Source: Taibaiella sp.
Lineage (GTDB): Bacteria; Bacteroidota; Bacteroidia; Chitinophagales; Chitinophagaceae
NCBI GenBank assembly: GCA_019638495.1
Contig: JAHBTQ010000001.1
Location: 186,001 to 250,000, forward strand
Reading direction: 5' to 3'
Length of the DNA stretch: 64,000 bases
The notes under the pieces are model-generated. The model ran no database searches and was not told the DNA's origin. It worked only from the letters and a program-made list of their open reading frames with translations. This document shows, in pieces, positions 1 to 7,388 of the stretch (position 1 is its first letter; every line of letters begins with the position of its first letter). The position numbers and the translations under genes are program-made.

Positions 1-221
1 TAACCCCACCTGGGGGCTTCGTCGGCAGATGCCACTACTGCGAGCCCCCCCTCGAAACAGCCAGCCCTGGTGTATTGAAGCGGAATGACCGAGCGCCCAC
101 TCTTGTTTATGTATCCATAATAGTCCCCATTACGCACCGGTAGCAGTTCGCTGCCGGGACGCAGGCCGCTACACGAAATGAGCAGCATTGCTAAGGCTAA
201 AACAAATACAATTCTCATCAT
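1..221 (-). CDS. WG-repeat lipoprotein (N-terminal part)
   Basis: The gene runs off the left edge, so only about 73 N-terminal residues are visible. It opens with a lipoprotein signal peptide (MMRIVFVLALAMLLISC) whose lipobox ends in Cys about 17, so the mature protein should be membrane anchored, probably in the outer membrane. Next comes a stretch typical of WG (KWG) repeats, with YYGYINKSGRSVIPLQY followed by an FEGGLAVV segment. Such repeats form beta-propeller-like extracytoplasmic modules of unknown ligand. Two consecutive ATG codons (221 and 218) could start it. It follows two more lipoproteins on the same strand, 43 bp after the DUF4878 gene, so co-transcription is likely. The family assignment rests on one visible repeat. 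Confidence 0.72.
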   Translation of the reverse strand, partial: MMRIVFVLALAMLLISCSGLRPGSELLPVRNGDYYGYINKSGRSVIPLQYTRAGCFEGGLAVVASADEAPRWG

Positions 222-264
222 GGGGCAAGATGGGCAACATGGTACTTATGAGTCTGACCGGGCA

Positions 265-723
265 CTAATCCCTGTTTTCTACCGGGGCAGAAGAACTATC
301 AGCAGCAGGAGCTTCCTCTGCAGCGTCTTCATCAGGCGGGATCACCCCTACCAGGTCAGTTTTGGTAAACAACACCAACCATTTGTCATTCTGCTTTACC
401 AGGTTCAATTTTTGTTCTGTGGGATTGTCAGAAGAGACATATGTTACCACGGCCTTGTCACCATCTTCCTTCACATCCTTGATGTCTACAGTAACTTTCT
501 TTACTTCTGCCTTGCCGGAATCGGAAACGCCCGAGGTAAGCTCTTCAAGCGAGGATAACAGGTTTTTGGTTTCATTAGTAGAAACTTTCATAGCCTGCTC
601 AAAGTCCATGCGGTTAAAGCCTGTGAGCCATGTGCGGGCCACCTCTTTGGGCGTGTTCTTATTGCAGCCGGCAAAAAACGCCAGGCACACCAAAAGTGAC
701 AACCTGTACAATGTTATTTTCAT
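265..723 (-). CDS. DUF4878-like lipoprotein
   Basis: A 152-residue lipoprotein. The chosen ATG gives MKITLYRLSLLVCLAFFAGC, a signal peptide with lipobox and lipidated Cys about 20; an upstream in-frame ATG at 771 would bury this signal and overlap the neighbouring gene. The mature part (EVARTWLTGFNRMDFEQAMKV, then a beta-rich stretch ending in NDKWLVLF) matches the NTF2-like DUF4878 family, in which a short helical region is followed by a curved sheet. The tail is rich in Asp, Glu, Ala and Ser and probably disordered. No enzymatic role is known for the family. It lies 26 bp downstream of the permuted-papain lipoprotein and upstream of the WG-repeat lipoprotein, on the same strand. Confidence 0.8.
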   Translation of the reverse strand: MKITLYRLSLLVCLAFFAGCNKNTPKEVARTWLTGFNRMDFEQAMKVSTNETKNLLSSLEELTSGVSDSGKAEVKKVTVDIKDVKEDGDKAVVTYVSSDNPTEQKLNLVKQNDKWLVLFTKTDLVGVIPPDEDAAEEAPAADSSSAPVENRD

Positions 724-749
724 GAATATAAGCCTTTGAAACAAAGGTA

Positions 750-1400
750 TCACATAAATTGTACCCGCCAAATCAGGTGCGCATGATTGTTAAGGTACAG
801 GTTGTCAGTGCCCACATAGCGGCGCCCGTTGATCTCTGACAGTGGCAGAAAGGCTGTATCTCCCGCAGTCGCGGTAAGTACTTTCCAGGCAAATTCGGTA
901 CAATAAAGCTCGTCGTCTGTGGCCATGTCGAAATGCAGGTCGAATCGAGGCTGTTTGTTGAAATAATTGATAATCAACATCTTCTCTGCTCCCGTGTCCA
1001 CATCAAGCCGCGCAATACCGAGCGCGGTATTGTGCAATGGGGAGAAAAAATGGTGTGCGGAGTCGCGCCGCATACGGGCGTCCGGGTTGTCTTCCCCACC
1101 AATGCAATGATAAACATAGGGATAACCATGCTCCACTACTACGAGGCCGCAGTGCGAAAAGCCTTTGTCTGTTTTGTTGAGGCGGGACAGCAGCATGCTC
1201 TGTGCGCCGGCGCCCATGCGCAACACCACGTCGCCTGTTTGCAACAGAGAGATAGCTGTGTCTATAAGCCGACCGTTGTCTGCAACTGGTACGGGCGCTG
1301 ACAGCACCTCTGAAGTCCCAGTTTTGGGCACACTATGATCGCAGGAAAAAAGGGAAATAGCAAAAAGGGCAGTAAACAGGTATGTGAAACGACCCTTCAT
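750..1400 (-). CDS. YiiX/YebB-type permuted papain-like lipoprotein
   Basis: A 216-residue lipoprotein with signal MKGRFTYLFTALFAISLFSC and lipidated Cys about 20. The mature region resembles the permuted NlpC/P60 (YiiX/YaeF) fold: an opening LLQTGDVVLRMG strand, a FSHCGLVVVE segment bearing the conserved His, and a late ELYCTEFAWKVL segment bearing the presumed catalytic Cys. This His-before-Cys order is the circular permutation that defines the family. Members are thought to be amidases or lipases acting on cell-envelope or lipid substrates, but the substrate here is unknown. It heads the run of three lipoprotein genes on the minus strand and lies 19 bp downstream of ychF. Confidence 0.82.
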   Translation of the reverse strand: MKGRFTYLFTALFAISLFSCDHSVPKTGTSEVLSAPVPVADNGRLIDTAISLLQTGDVVLRMGAGAQSMLLSRLNKTDKGFSHCGLVVVEHGYPYVYHCIGGEDNPDARMRRDSAHHFFSPLHNTALGIARLDVDTGAEKMLIINYFNKQPRFDLHFDMATDDELYCTEFAWKVLTATAGDTAFLPLSEINGRRYVGTDNLYLNNHAHLIWRVQFM

Positions 1401-1419
1401 TGCGTTTAGTTTAGACCAG

Positions 1420-2520
1420 CTATACGTTGAACCTGAAGTGCATTACGTCGCCATCCTGCACTACGTACTCCTTCCCTTCTATGCGCAACTTGCCATTTTC
1501 GCGGCAGGCGGCTTCGGTCTTGTACTGTACGTAATCATTGTAGGCTATAACTTCGGCCTTGATGAATCCCTTTTCAAAGTCAGTGTGTATTACGCTGGCA
1601 GCCTGTGGCGCCTTCCACCCTCGGTGAATGGTCCACGCACGCACCTCCTGCACACCTGCAGTGAAATACGTGATGAGGTTCAGCAGAGTATAGGTAGAAC
1701 GTATAAGGCGGTTAAGACCCGGCTCAGTAAGCCCATATTCAGAAAGGAACAGCTCTTTATCTTCAGCGCTCTCCATTTCGGAGATCTGCGCCTCGATGGA
1801 GTTGTTCATTACAATCACCTGTGCGCCTTCGTCTGTGGCGGCTTTTATGAGCGCTTCAGAATATTTGTTGCCGGTGAGCAGTGCTGCTTCGTCTACGTTT
1901 GCTACGTAAAGCACGGGTTTTTCAGTAAGCAGGAACAGGTCAGCGATAGCTTCGCGGTCTTCACCTTCTATACCCAACCCGCGGATGTTCTTACCCTCGC
2001 CCAGGTGATCCTTGCAGCGTACCAGCACTTCATATTGACGCTTCATTTTAGGGTCGCCTGTCTTGGCCATCTTCTCTACGCGCTGAATCTTCTTCTCTAC
2101 GCTTTCCAGATCCTTAAATTGAAGCTCGGTATCTATTATTTCCTTGTCGCCAACGGGATTGATCTCACCCTCTTCGCGCAGGATATTTTCATCTTCAAAA
2201 CAGCGGATAACGTGTACTATTGCGTCTACCTCGCGGATATTGGCAAGAAACTTGTTGCCCAGGCCCTCACCCTTGCTTGCTCCCTTCACAAGGCCTGCAA
2301 TGTCCACAAATTCAAACGTTGTAGGCACGGTGCGCTGAGGCTGCACCAACTCTGCCAGCATTGCCATGCGGTCGTCCGGCACATCTACCTGGCCCACATT
2401 GGGCTCTATGGTGCAGAAGCGGTAATTAGACGCCTGCGCCTTTGCGCTGTTGCTCACCGCGTTAAACAATGTTGATTTACCTACGTTTGGCAACCCTACT
2501 ATGCCGGCCTGTAATGCCAT
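1420..2520 (-). CDS. ychF: Redox-regulated ATPase YchF
   Basis: A 366-residue Obg-family P-loop protein, full length for YchF. The start MALQAGIVGLPNVGKSTLF places the Walker A motif GLPNVGKST at about residues 8-16, as usual; an upstream ATG at 2544 would add an atypical extension. Other signatures are the G3-like DIAGLVKGASKGEGLGNKF segment, the central coiled coil, and the C-terminal TGS domain with TIHRGWKAPQAASVIHTDFEKGFI. YchF binds ATP rather than GTP, associates with ribosomes and affects translation and oxidative-stress responses in other bacteria. A perfect TAnnTTTG promoter box lies 21 bp before the start. Confidence 0.97.
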   Translation of the reverse strand: MALQAGIVGLPNVGKSTLFNAVSNSAKAQASNYRFCTIEPNVGQVDVPDDRMAMLAELVQPQRTVPTTFEFVDIAGLVKGASKGEGLGNKFLANIREVDAIVHVIRCFEDENILREEGEINPVGDKEIIDTELQFKDLESVEKKIQRVEKMAKTGDPKMKRQYEVLVRCKDHLGEGKNIRGLGIEGEDREAIADLFLLTEKPVLYVANVDEAALLTGNKYSEALIKAATDEGAQVIVMNNSIEAQISEMESAEDKELFLSEYGLTEPGLNRLIRSTYTLLNLITYFTAGVQEVRAWTIHRGWKAPQAASVIHTDFEKGFIKAEVIAYNDYVQYKTEAACRENGKLRIEGKEYVVQDGDVMHFRFNV

Positions 2521-2541
2521 ATACTGTTTTGAAAATTTGCG

Positions 2542-2549
2542 CAAAGGTA
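2542..2549 (-). promoter_or_regulatory. ychF promoter -7 box
   Basis: The minus strand reads TACCTTTG, a perfect match to the Bacteroidota -7 element TAnnTTTG, 21 bp upstream of the ychF ATG. No clear TTG -33 element sits at the ideal distance. Confidence 0.5.
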
Positions 2550-2648
2550 AGGCTATGGGGCTGAAATACCTGCTTGCATTAACAAGGAAACATGCAAGTG
2601 TAATAAGCGGATAGCTCCGCTCTATAGTGGTTTGTGATAATTGTCACC

Positions 2649-2677
2649 TTTGGTTGCATGAAGTGGATGTAAATTTG
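2649..2677 (+). promoter_or_regulatory. Promoter of the DUF983 gene
   Basis: TTTG (2649-2652) is followed after 17 bp by TAAATTTG (2670-2677), close to the Bacteroidota consensus. The ATG of the downstream gene lies 19 bp beyond the -7 box. Confidence 0.55.
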
Positions 2678-2696
2678 CGGTATAAAGACAAAGGTT

Positions 2697-3131
2697 ATGA
2701 GCCACGACACGAACGGAAAACCATCAGTGATAGGCGCTATCTGCGGCATGAAGTGCCCAAGTTGCCGTGAGGGAAAGATGTACAAGCAGAATGGCATTTT
2801 CCCGATAAAGACTATGCTGGACATGCCTGAGGAGTGCCCTGTGTGCGGCCAGAAGATGGAACCGCAGGTGGGTTTCTACTTTGGCACGGGGTATGTGAGC
2901 TATGCACTCTCTGTGGCGCTGTTTGTTTTTAACCTTGTGTGGTATTGGTTTTTCTTTGGCCTGTCGGTAATGGACAATAGTATTTTTTACTATCTCGCTA
3001 CGTCGATTGGTATAGTATTGCTGATGCAGCCCTATATCATGCGCATCTCCCGGGTGCTATACCTGTACATGTTCGTGCGGTATGGCGCACACAAAAAAGC
3101 GGAACCCCAGGCCCCGCTTACTTCTCATTAA
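2697..3131 (+). CDS. DUF983 family zinc-ribbon membrane protein
   Basis: A 144-residue protein of the DUF983 family. The N-terminal part carries two CxxC pairs (CGMKCPSC at about residues 16-23 and CPVCG at about 47-51) that probably form a zinc ribbon. Two hydrophobic segments follow (YALSVALFVFNLVWYWFFFG and FYYLATSIGIVLLMQPYIM), then a short basic tail that ends in cytoplasmic-like charged residues. The MYKQNGIFPIKTM segment is characteristic of the family in Bacteroidota. Function is unknown. It has its own promoter, is divergent from ychF, and converges on the minus-strand gene ending at 3145. Confidence 0.88.
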   Translation: MSHDTNGKPSVIGAICGMKCPSCREGKMYKQNGIFPIKTMLDMPEECPVCGQKMEPQVGFYFGTGYVSYALSVALFVFNLVWYWFFFGLSVMDNSIFYYLATSIGIVLLMQPYIMRISRVLYLYMFVRYGAHKKAEPQAPLTSH

Positions 3132-3144
3132 ATCTGAGATGCTG

Positions 3145-3699
3145 TTACAACAGCAGCCAACCAATGTAGGTGCCTATTAAGAAGACGGCCGTAGCCAGGT
3201 TGTCCTTTTTCATGTAGCGCTGCAAAGTCTGCGCCTGTGCATATTTATTGCAATAGACCATAAAGAATGGCAGCGATGCACGTGTTTCCTTATCCAGGAC
3301 CTTCGCACGCACGTCTACCTCATAACTTGTGTTAAGGGTGCGCCATTGCATTTTCTGTTTCACACAGGCTATTTCCTGTTTTGCCTCGTTGAGCAGGACA
3401 TAGCTGCGTGTCCACCAGTTTTTCTTGTTGAAGAAGTAGGAGCGGCCATTGCTGAGACTAAGCGTCATTGACCGGTCGCGGTTGTAGCTTATCTCGGCAT
3501 AAGGCTTGCCGTTTTTGGTAACACCGGCTGCTGTGTCCCAGTAGGCACGGGGCGCCACATTGTACACATCGTCATCACCAGCGGTGATAAGTGCGTTGCC
3601 GGGATTATTGCCGGAATATCCTAGATTTCCTATTACCTCTTTGCGCTCATTAGCAAGCTGCAGAAATTGAGGTCCCTGGAGAGTAGCTGAGTAATGCAT
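3145..3699 (-). CDS. Conserved hypothetical protein with C-terminal membrane segment
   Basis: A 184-residue protein I do not recognise with confidence. There is no signal peptide. The sequence is rich in beta-strand-like stretches with aromatic residues (RSYFFNKKNWWTRSYVLLNE, WRTLNTSYEVDV), and the last 17 residues (LATAVFLIGTYIGWLLL) form one hydrophobic segment, suggesting a tail-anchored cytoplasmic protein. The beta-rich body loosely resembles LURP-one/tubby-like folds, but this is only an impression. It ends 13 bp from the convergent DUF983 gene, and its start is separated by about 200 bp from the ribosomal operon terminator, so it is probably transcribed alone. Confidence 0.7.
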   Translation of the reverse strand: MHYSATLQGPQFLQLANERKEVIGNLGYSGNNPGNALITAGDDDVYNVAPRAYWDTAAGVTKNGKPYAEISYNRDRSMTLSLSNGRSYFFNKKNWWTRSYVLLNEAKQEIACVKQKMQWRTLNTSYEVDVRAKVLDKETRASLPFFMVYCNKYAQAQTLQRYMKKDNLATAVFLIGTYIGWLLL

Positions 3700-3858
3700 G
3701 GCTTGAAGTTTTGTTGAGTAAAATGCTTTATGCTATTAACAACTCAATTACAATGCCAGCTTGAAAACGCATTGATAATCAATCGTTTGCGAATCTTGGA
3801 ATTGATGTATTATTCCGCAGAATGGAAATTTATCCTTTAAATGGATGGAATAGAAAAC

Positions 3859-3890
3859 AGAAAGGGCCGCCATCGCTGGCAGCCCTTTCT
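3859..3890 (-). terminator. Terminator of the rpsF-rpsR-rplI operon
   Basis: A 13-bp stem with one mismatch (arms AGAAAGGGCCGCC and GGCAGCCCTTTCT, loop ATCGCT). On the minus strand it is followed by a T-rich run. It lies 18 bp after the rplI stop. Confidence 0.8.
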
Positions 3891-3907
3891 GATAATGTGA
3901 AGCGATA

Positions 3908-4354
3908 TTATTCGCCTATTACTTCAAATTCAATCTCAACCACGTTTTCTTTACCGAAGTCGATGCTGGCCTTGTGTGTGCCTGCTTCTTTCACTTCGTC
4001 AGTAACGGTGATGCGACGACGGTCAATTTCGTAGCCCTTCTGCTCGCGGATGGCACGTGCCAACTGGATAGCAGTAACAGAGCCGAAGATCTTACCGCTC
4101 ACGCCTACTTTAGCACCCACCTTCACAGGGCTTGCCTTCAGTACTTCCGTAACGTTTGCGATCTCGGCCATCAGCTTGCTTTCTTTCTTAGCAAGCTGCT
4201 TGCGGCGCTCTTCCATAACCTTAAGGTTAGAAGAGCTAGCCTCGATGGCGTACTTCTGAGGTATAAGGTAGTTGCGAGCGTAACCAGGCTTTACTTCTAC
4301 CAGTTCATGGGCTGCGCCCAGATTGTCAACGTCTTTTATCAGGATAACTTGCAT
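3908..4354 (-). CDS. rplI: 50S ribosomal protein L9
   Basis: A 148-residue L9, normal length. The N-terminal rRNA-binding domain has the signature MQVILIKDVDNLGAAHELVEVKPGYARNYLIPQ up to about residue 33. A long connecting helix rich in Lys and Glu follows (about 40-75), then the C-terminal domain with KIFGSVTAIQLARAI. L9 binds 23S rRNA near the L1 stalk and helps maintain reading frame. It is the last gene of the rpsF-rpsR-rplI operon, starting 6 bp after the rpsR stop, and is followed by a strong terminator. Confidence 0.98.
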   Translation of the reverse strand: MQVILIKDVDNLGAAHELVEVKPGYARNYLIPQKYAIEASSSNLKVMEERRKQLAKKESKLMAEIANVTEVLKASPVKVGAKVGVSGKIFGSVTAIQLARAIREQKGYEIDRRRITVTDEVKEAGTHKASIDFGKENVVEIEFEVIGE

Positions 4355-4360
4355 GATCTA

Positions 4361-4627
4361 CTATTTTAAAAGGTCAGTTACATAAGGTAAAATTGCCATC
4401 TGGCGAGCCTTTTTGATAGCCTGTGCCACCTTGCGCTGGAATTTCAGCGAGTTGCCGCTGATGCGACGTGGAAGCATTTTACCCTGTTCGTTGAGGAATT
4501 TTTTCAGGAATTCGCCGTCTTTGTAATCAACGTAGCGGATACCCATTTTCTTGAAACGACAGTATTTCTTCTGGCGTTTTTCCACGCGCTGTGCGGTGAG
4601 GAATTTTATTTCGTTCTGCTTAGCCAT
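4361..4627 (-). CDS. rpsR: 30S ribosomal protein S18
   Basis: An 88-residue S18. The core [25 protein letters not shown] and the [30 protein letters not shown] motif are diagnostic. S18 forms a heterodimer with S6 on the 30S platform. The gene sits between rpsF (11 bp upstream) and rplI (6 bp downstream), the widespread S6-S18-L9 arrangement, so the three proteins should be made from one transcript. A possible S6:S18-binding leader upstream of rpsF would let surplus heterodimer repress the operon. Confidence 0.98.
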   Translation of the reverse strand: MAKQNEIKFLTAQRVEKRQKKYCRFKKMGIRYVDYKDGEFLKKFLNEQGKMLPRRISGNSLKFQRKVAQAIKKARQMAILPYVTDLLK

Positions 4628-4638
4628 GTTTTGTGATT

Positions 4639-4998
4639 TTATGCGTTTTCAGCGGTGAGGTGTTTGCTGCGCTTGCGCAAGTTATAAGCCTGTGCATGCT
4701 TGTCAAGCGATGTAACCATGTGACGCATGATGTTCTCATCACGGTTCATCTGGATTTCCAGCTTTGCATTAAGATCGGTAGGAGCGCTGAACTCGATAAC
4801 CACATAAAGACCAGTAGTCTTCTTAGCTATCGGGTATGCGAGAGAGCGCAGTCCCCATGCATCTTCGTGAACGATTTCCCCGCCATTTGTCTTGATGAAG
4901 TCTGTGTACTTCTTCTGAGCTGCTTTAAAGTCATCCTCCGCGAGAACGGGGGTGAAGATGACCATTAGCTCGTAGCTTTGGAGCTTGTCTGTTGCCAT
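4639..4998 (-). CDS. rpsF: 30S ribosomal protein S6
   Basis: A 119-residue S6 with the expected ferredoxin-like fold signatures: [19 protein letters not shown] near the start, [23 protein letters not shown] in the middle, and [17 protein letters not shown] towards the end. It is the first gene of the rpsF-rpsR-rplI operon. A clear promoter lies about 110 bp upstream, and the transcribed leader between them can fold around a GAAA-tetraloop hairpin. S6 partners S18 in the small-subunit platform. Confidence 0.98.
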   Translation of the reverse strand: MATDKLQSYELMVIFTPVLAEDDFKAAQKKYTDFIKTNGGEIVHEDAWGLRSLAYPIAKKTTGLYVVIEFSAPTDLNAKLEIQMNRDENIMRHMVTSLDKHAQAYNLRKRSKHLTAENA

Positions 4999-5106
4999 AA
5001 AAAATTGTTTTTAGTTAACCCACCTCCCGGCAGCAACGCTGGATATCTTTCGGGGAATCAGGGTCTTTCGACCCGTAAACCCATCCGGATAGCCGGGAAA
5101 ATTTGG
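4999..5106 (-). ncRNA. Structured rpsF leader, candidate S6:S18-responsive element
   Basis: The untranslated leader of rpsF is about 105 nt. On the minus strand it contains GGGTCGAAAGACCC (5061-5074), a perfect 5-bp stem capped by a GAAA tetraloop. It is enclosed by CCCGGC (5092-5097) able to pair with GCCGGG (5026-5031), and by GGAT/ATCC pairing inside. S6:S18-binding leaders upstream of rpsF are known from several phyla and rely on a CCG-containing internal loop; CCG triplets occur here in the outer stem region. The pairing is seen directly, the ligand is inferred. Confidence 0.5.
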
Positions 5107-5111
5107 GAGTG

Positions 5112-5142
5112 CAAAGGTAGGGGATACTTTTCTTTCAGCCAA
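5112..5142 (-). promoter_or_regulatory. Promoter of the rpsF operon
   Basis: The minus strand reads TTGG (5142-5139), a 19-bp spacer and TACCTTTG (5119-5112), an almost ideal Bacteroidota TTG-N19-TAnnTTTG promoter. The predicted start of transcription is near 5106. Confidence 0.75.
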
Positions 5143-5314
5143 GAAAAAAATATATTTTCTCCTGACCCGGTGCAAAAGTATGTGCGAAACTTGTAAAGTC
5201 ATTCGCATTTCTATAACAATTATACTGCATCTTACGTTGTAACTTTATACATAGCGATAATGGCCCGTCTGTATGCAAACATGGGCAAGTACAAACGAAT
5301 AAAAAGACAAGGCA

Positions 5315-5503
5315 ATGAACACCCGATCAAATATCTCTATCAGTTCCCCGGCGGCGGGGACGCCTTTCAGCCGCTTCTTTGGCAAAATAGCACGTTATGT
5401 GCGTCACCTCTTTGAGCCTGAAGAGGTGGAGGTAACCTTTCATGTAGAAGGGAAGCATGTAACCTATACCTACACTAAGGTGGAGGAGAAGCAAGTGGCG
5501 TAA
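5315..5503 (+). CDS. Small hypothetical protein
   Basis: A 62-residue product. The first half (MNTRSNISISSPAAGTPFSRF) is polar and probably disordered, followed by a basic amphipathic helix (FFGKIARYVRHLF) and an acidic-to-beta stretch (EPEEVEVTFHVEGKHVTYTYTKVEEKQ) resembling a single beta hairpin. No family recognised. It is flanked by the divergent rpsF promoter and a dispersed repeat directly after its stop. An opposing ORF covers the same stretch but looks compositionally random, so this strand is preferred. Confidence 0.5.
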   Translation: MNTRSNISISSPAAGTPFSRFFGKIARYVRHLFEPEEVEVTFHVEGKHVTYTYTKVEEKQVA

Positions 5504-5513
5504 AGAGGGTGAC

Positions 5514-5548
5514 GACCTCTCCCCGGCCCTCTCCGAGGGAGAGGGAGG
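5514..5548. repeat. 35-bp dispersed palindromic repeat, copy 1
   Basis: An intergenic element whose core CCCTCTCCGAGGGAGAGGG forms a hairpin, flanked by GACCTCTCC and GAGG ends. Its reverse complement matches 25035-25069 at 29 of 35 positions. Five of the six differences fall in the hairpin region (two lie opposite each other as compensating changes in the stem). This marks it as a member of a dispersed REP-like family. Confidence 0.7.
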
Positions 5549-5679
5549 TGTTATCTGACCTATACGAGACTTTACTATTTTGCAATAATGTAGTTGTAAC
5601 ATCCTTCCCTAGAAAGGAAATTCAGTCCCGGTAGCTATCGCGATGGAATTTCGGCTTTGATTTTTTGAAATTACCTAAT

Positions 5680-7233
5680 TTATGGCTGATACGACAGTTT
5701 CACTACTGTGTTTTCTCCTTTATCACACACATACCTGCACAGATACATGCCTGGGCTGATGCCCTGTGGTAAGTTCAGGTCATTATTCCCCGTTCGCAGT
5801 ATGGCAGAGAAGACCACCCGCCCCTGAAGATCACACACGGATATGGTGCCGGGATAAGGGGCATTTACAGTGAAGCCCCCGTTAGTAGGATTGGGGAACA
5901 AAGTAAACCGTACCGGTTGCTGCACCACATGTGCAGACGTAGTGCTTGTATCTGTGAAGCATAGCGGTGAGGGGCAGCCATTGTTGTCTGTGCCCAGCAG
6001 CCACACATCAAATACGCGGCGGTAGGATGGCAGTGTATCATTGAAACTTGCGCCTACAAACACTAAGCTGCCATCCGGCTTTTCTGCCGCATCAGAGAAG
6101 TAGTTGTCGTTGGTGGAATCACTGTTGTAGTACCAGTCCCAGATGATGGCACCCGTATTCCGGTTCACCTTTGCGGCCCATGCCCATATCTTAGGGCCTT
6201 TTTCACTGGCCCCTACAGCAAGGTAGTTACCATCATGCAGTTGCTTTACTACCACGGGGTGCCGCCTGCCGTTATCATCATAAGGAAATCGTGTCTCCCA
6301 GCTCATGCGGAAGTTGGTATCAAGGTGGGCTATGTAGCAGGGCATGTTGCGATAGCTATCCGGCACCAGCGGGTAGGCCAGTGTGTCTATCTGCCCTATG
6401 TGCGCATAGCCGCCTACGGTATCGCGGTATATCCTGCCGCCCCCGCCATACTTAGGCCCATATACAGTATCGCGTATTATGTGGCCATCACCATCCAGCA
6501 GCATAAACCATGGGCTGAAGTGGTAGTAAACATCAAGAGCCGGGGTTACAATATCATACCTGCTGTGCAGGCCGGCAGCTATCCTGCCATCAGGTAATGC
6601 TATAACAGCATTCGTTTGCGCATATTGTGTAGGGTATTTTTGATAGCTGCGTGTCCAAAGTGTATCTCCGGCGGTATCAGTGCGCACTATCAATGCGGGA
6701 TAATAAGATGGTACATTCATAGCGTGCGTCCCTCCCCCCAAAAATCCACCATCGGGCATCACATCACATACTAACAGTCTTTCGAAGTAGACAGTCGTAT
6801 CGGTGTACGTCTTCACGAAGGCTGTATCGCCATTTTCCTTATATTTCATTAAGCAAGCCATGCTGTAGAAGTACCCTGTAGTGGGATTAGAATATTGCAT
6901 CACCACCGGTACCAGGTAACCACCATCTGGTATTCTTTTGGATTGTCCGTAATCGCCTCCATACAGCCAGGCGCTATCTCGTGCTACCCTGTGTTTGCTC
7001 AAAACCATATTGCCGTCAAGTGAAATCGTATAGTTCGTCTGTGTCCATTTTGACATAGGGCTGACGGAAACACCCGTAACAAATAACTCGGTGTCGTTTT
7101 TCATGAATACCCCCCCCCCCCAATCATGAGTGGTATCATAGTCGTATAGCCTATTAAAATATTGGGCAAATGACATGTTTGCTACCAAAAGCAGCAAGAA
7201 AAAGCAGGTGTTGAATTTAGACTTTGAGAACAT
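5680..7233 (-). CDS. T9SS type A exoprotein with a G12 tract near its 5' end
   Basis: A 517-residue secreted protein. The chosen start gives MFSKSKFNTCFFLLLLVANMSFAQ, a signal peptide ending in a typical Bacteroidota SFAQ site. The body has repeated beta-propeller-like phrases such as PDGGYLVPVV, PDGGFLGGG and PDGSLVFVGAS, each a W/Y-rich blade describing stored values. The last about 75 residues form a T9SS sorting domain: TLFPNPTNGGFTVN, VCDLQGRVVFS, GMYLCRYVCDKGENTVVKLSYQ. It should therefore cross the outer membrane and be attached to, or released from, the surface. The codons for DWGGGV at about residues 38-43 contain twelve consecutive G bases. No functional partner is adjacent. Confidence 0.88.
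   Translation of the reverse strand: MFSKSKFNTCFFLLLLVANMSFAQYFNRLYDYDTTHDWGGGVFMKNDTELFVTGVSVSPMSKWTQTNYTISLDGNMVLSKHRVARDSAWLYGGDYGQSKRIPDGGYLVPVVMQYSNPTTGYFYSMACLMKYKENGDTAFVKTYTDTTVYFERLLVCDVMPDGGFLGGGTHAMNVPSYYPALIVRTDTAGDTLWTRSYQKYPTQYAQTNAVIALPDGRIAAGLHSRYDIVTPALDVYYHFSPWFMLLDGDGHIIRDTVYGPKYGGGGRIYRDTVGGYAHIGQIDTLAYPLVPDSYRNMPCYIAHLDTNFRMSWETRFPYDDNGRRHPVVVKQLHDGNYLAVGASEKGPKIWAWAAKVNRNTGAIIWDWYYNSDSTNDNYFSDAAEKPDGSLVFVGASFNDTLPSYRRVFDVWLLGTDNNGCPSPLCFTDTSTTSAHVVQQPVRFTLFPNPTNGGFTVNAPYPGTISVCDLQGRVVFSAILRTGNNDLNLPQGISPGMYLCRYVCDKGENTVVKLSYQP
7110..7121. repeat. Homopolymer tract C12 (G12 in the coding sense)
   Basis: Twelve uninterrupted C on the plus strand, read as TGG GGG GGG GGG G in the T9SS gene, about 40 codons from its start. 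Tracts of this length are prone to slippage; gain or loss of one base would shift the frame soon after the signal peptide. Confidence 0.95.
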
Positions 7234-7388
7234 AAAGGTGTGGCGGCCGGTATCCAATCTAACGCATTATTGCATGGATATATTGCTTATATAAAGCTAT
7301 GCATATTATCTTATCGCTTCAAATTTCAGTGCCTCAAAACCTAAGACAAAAAAATTAAGTAGCTTGAACCCTGCTAACACAGCGGGGA

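Noticed and set aside
1384..2475. Long plus-strand ORF of 363 codons opposite ychF
   Set aside because: It lies wholly antisense to the highly conserved ychF gene and has no recognisable domain; Cys/Tyr/Phe-rich composition is typical of antisense reading.
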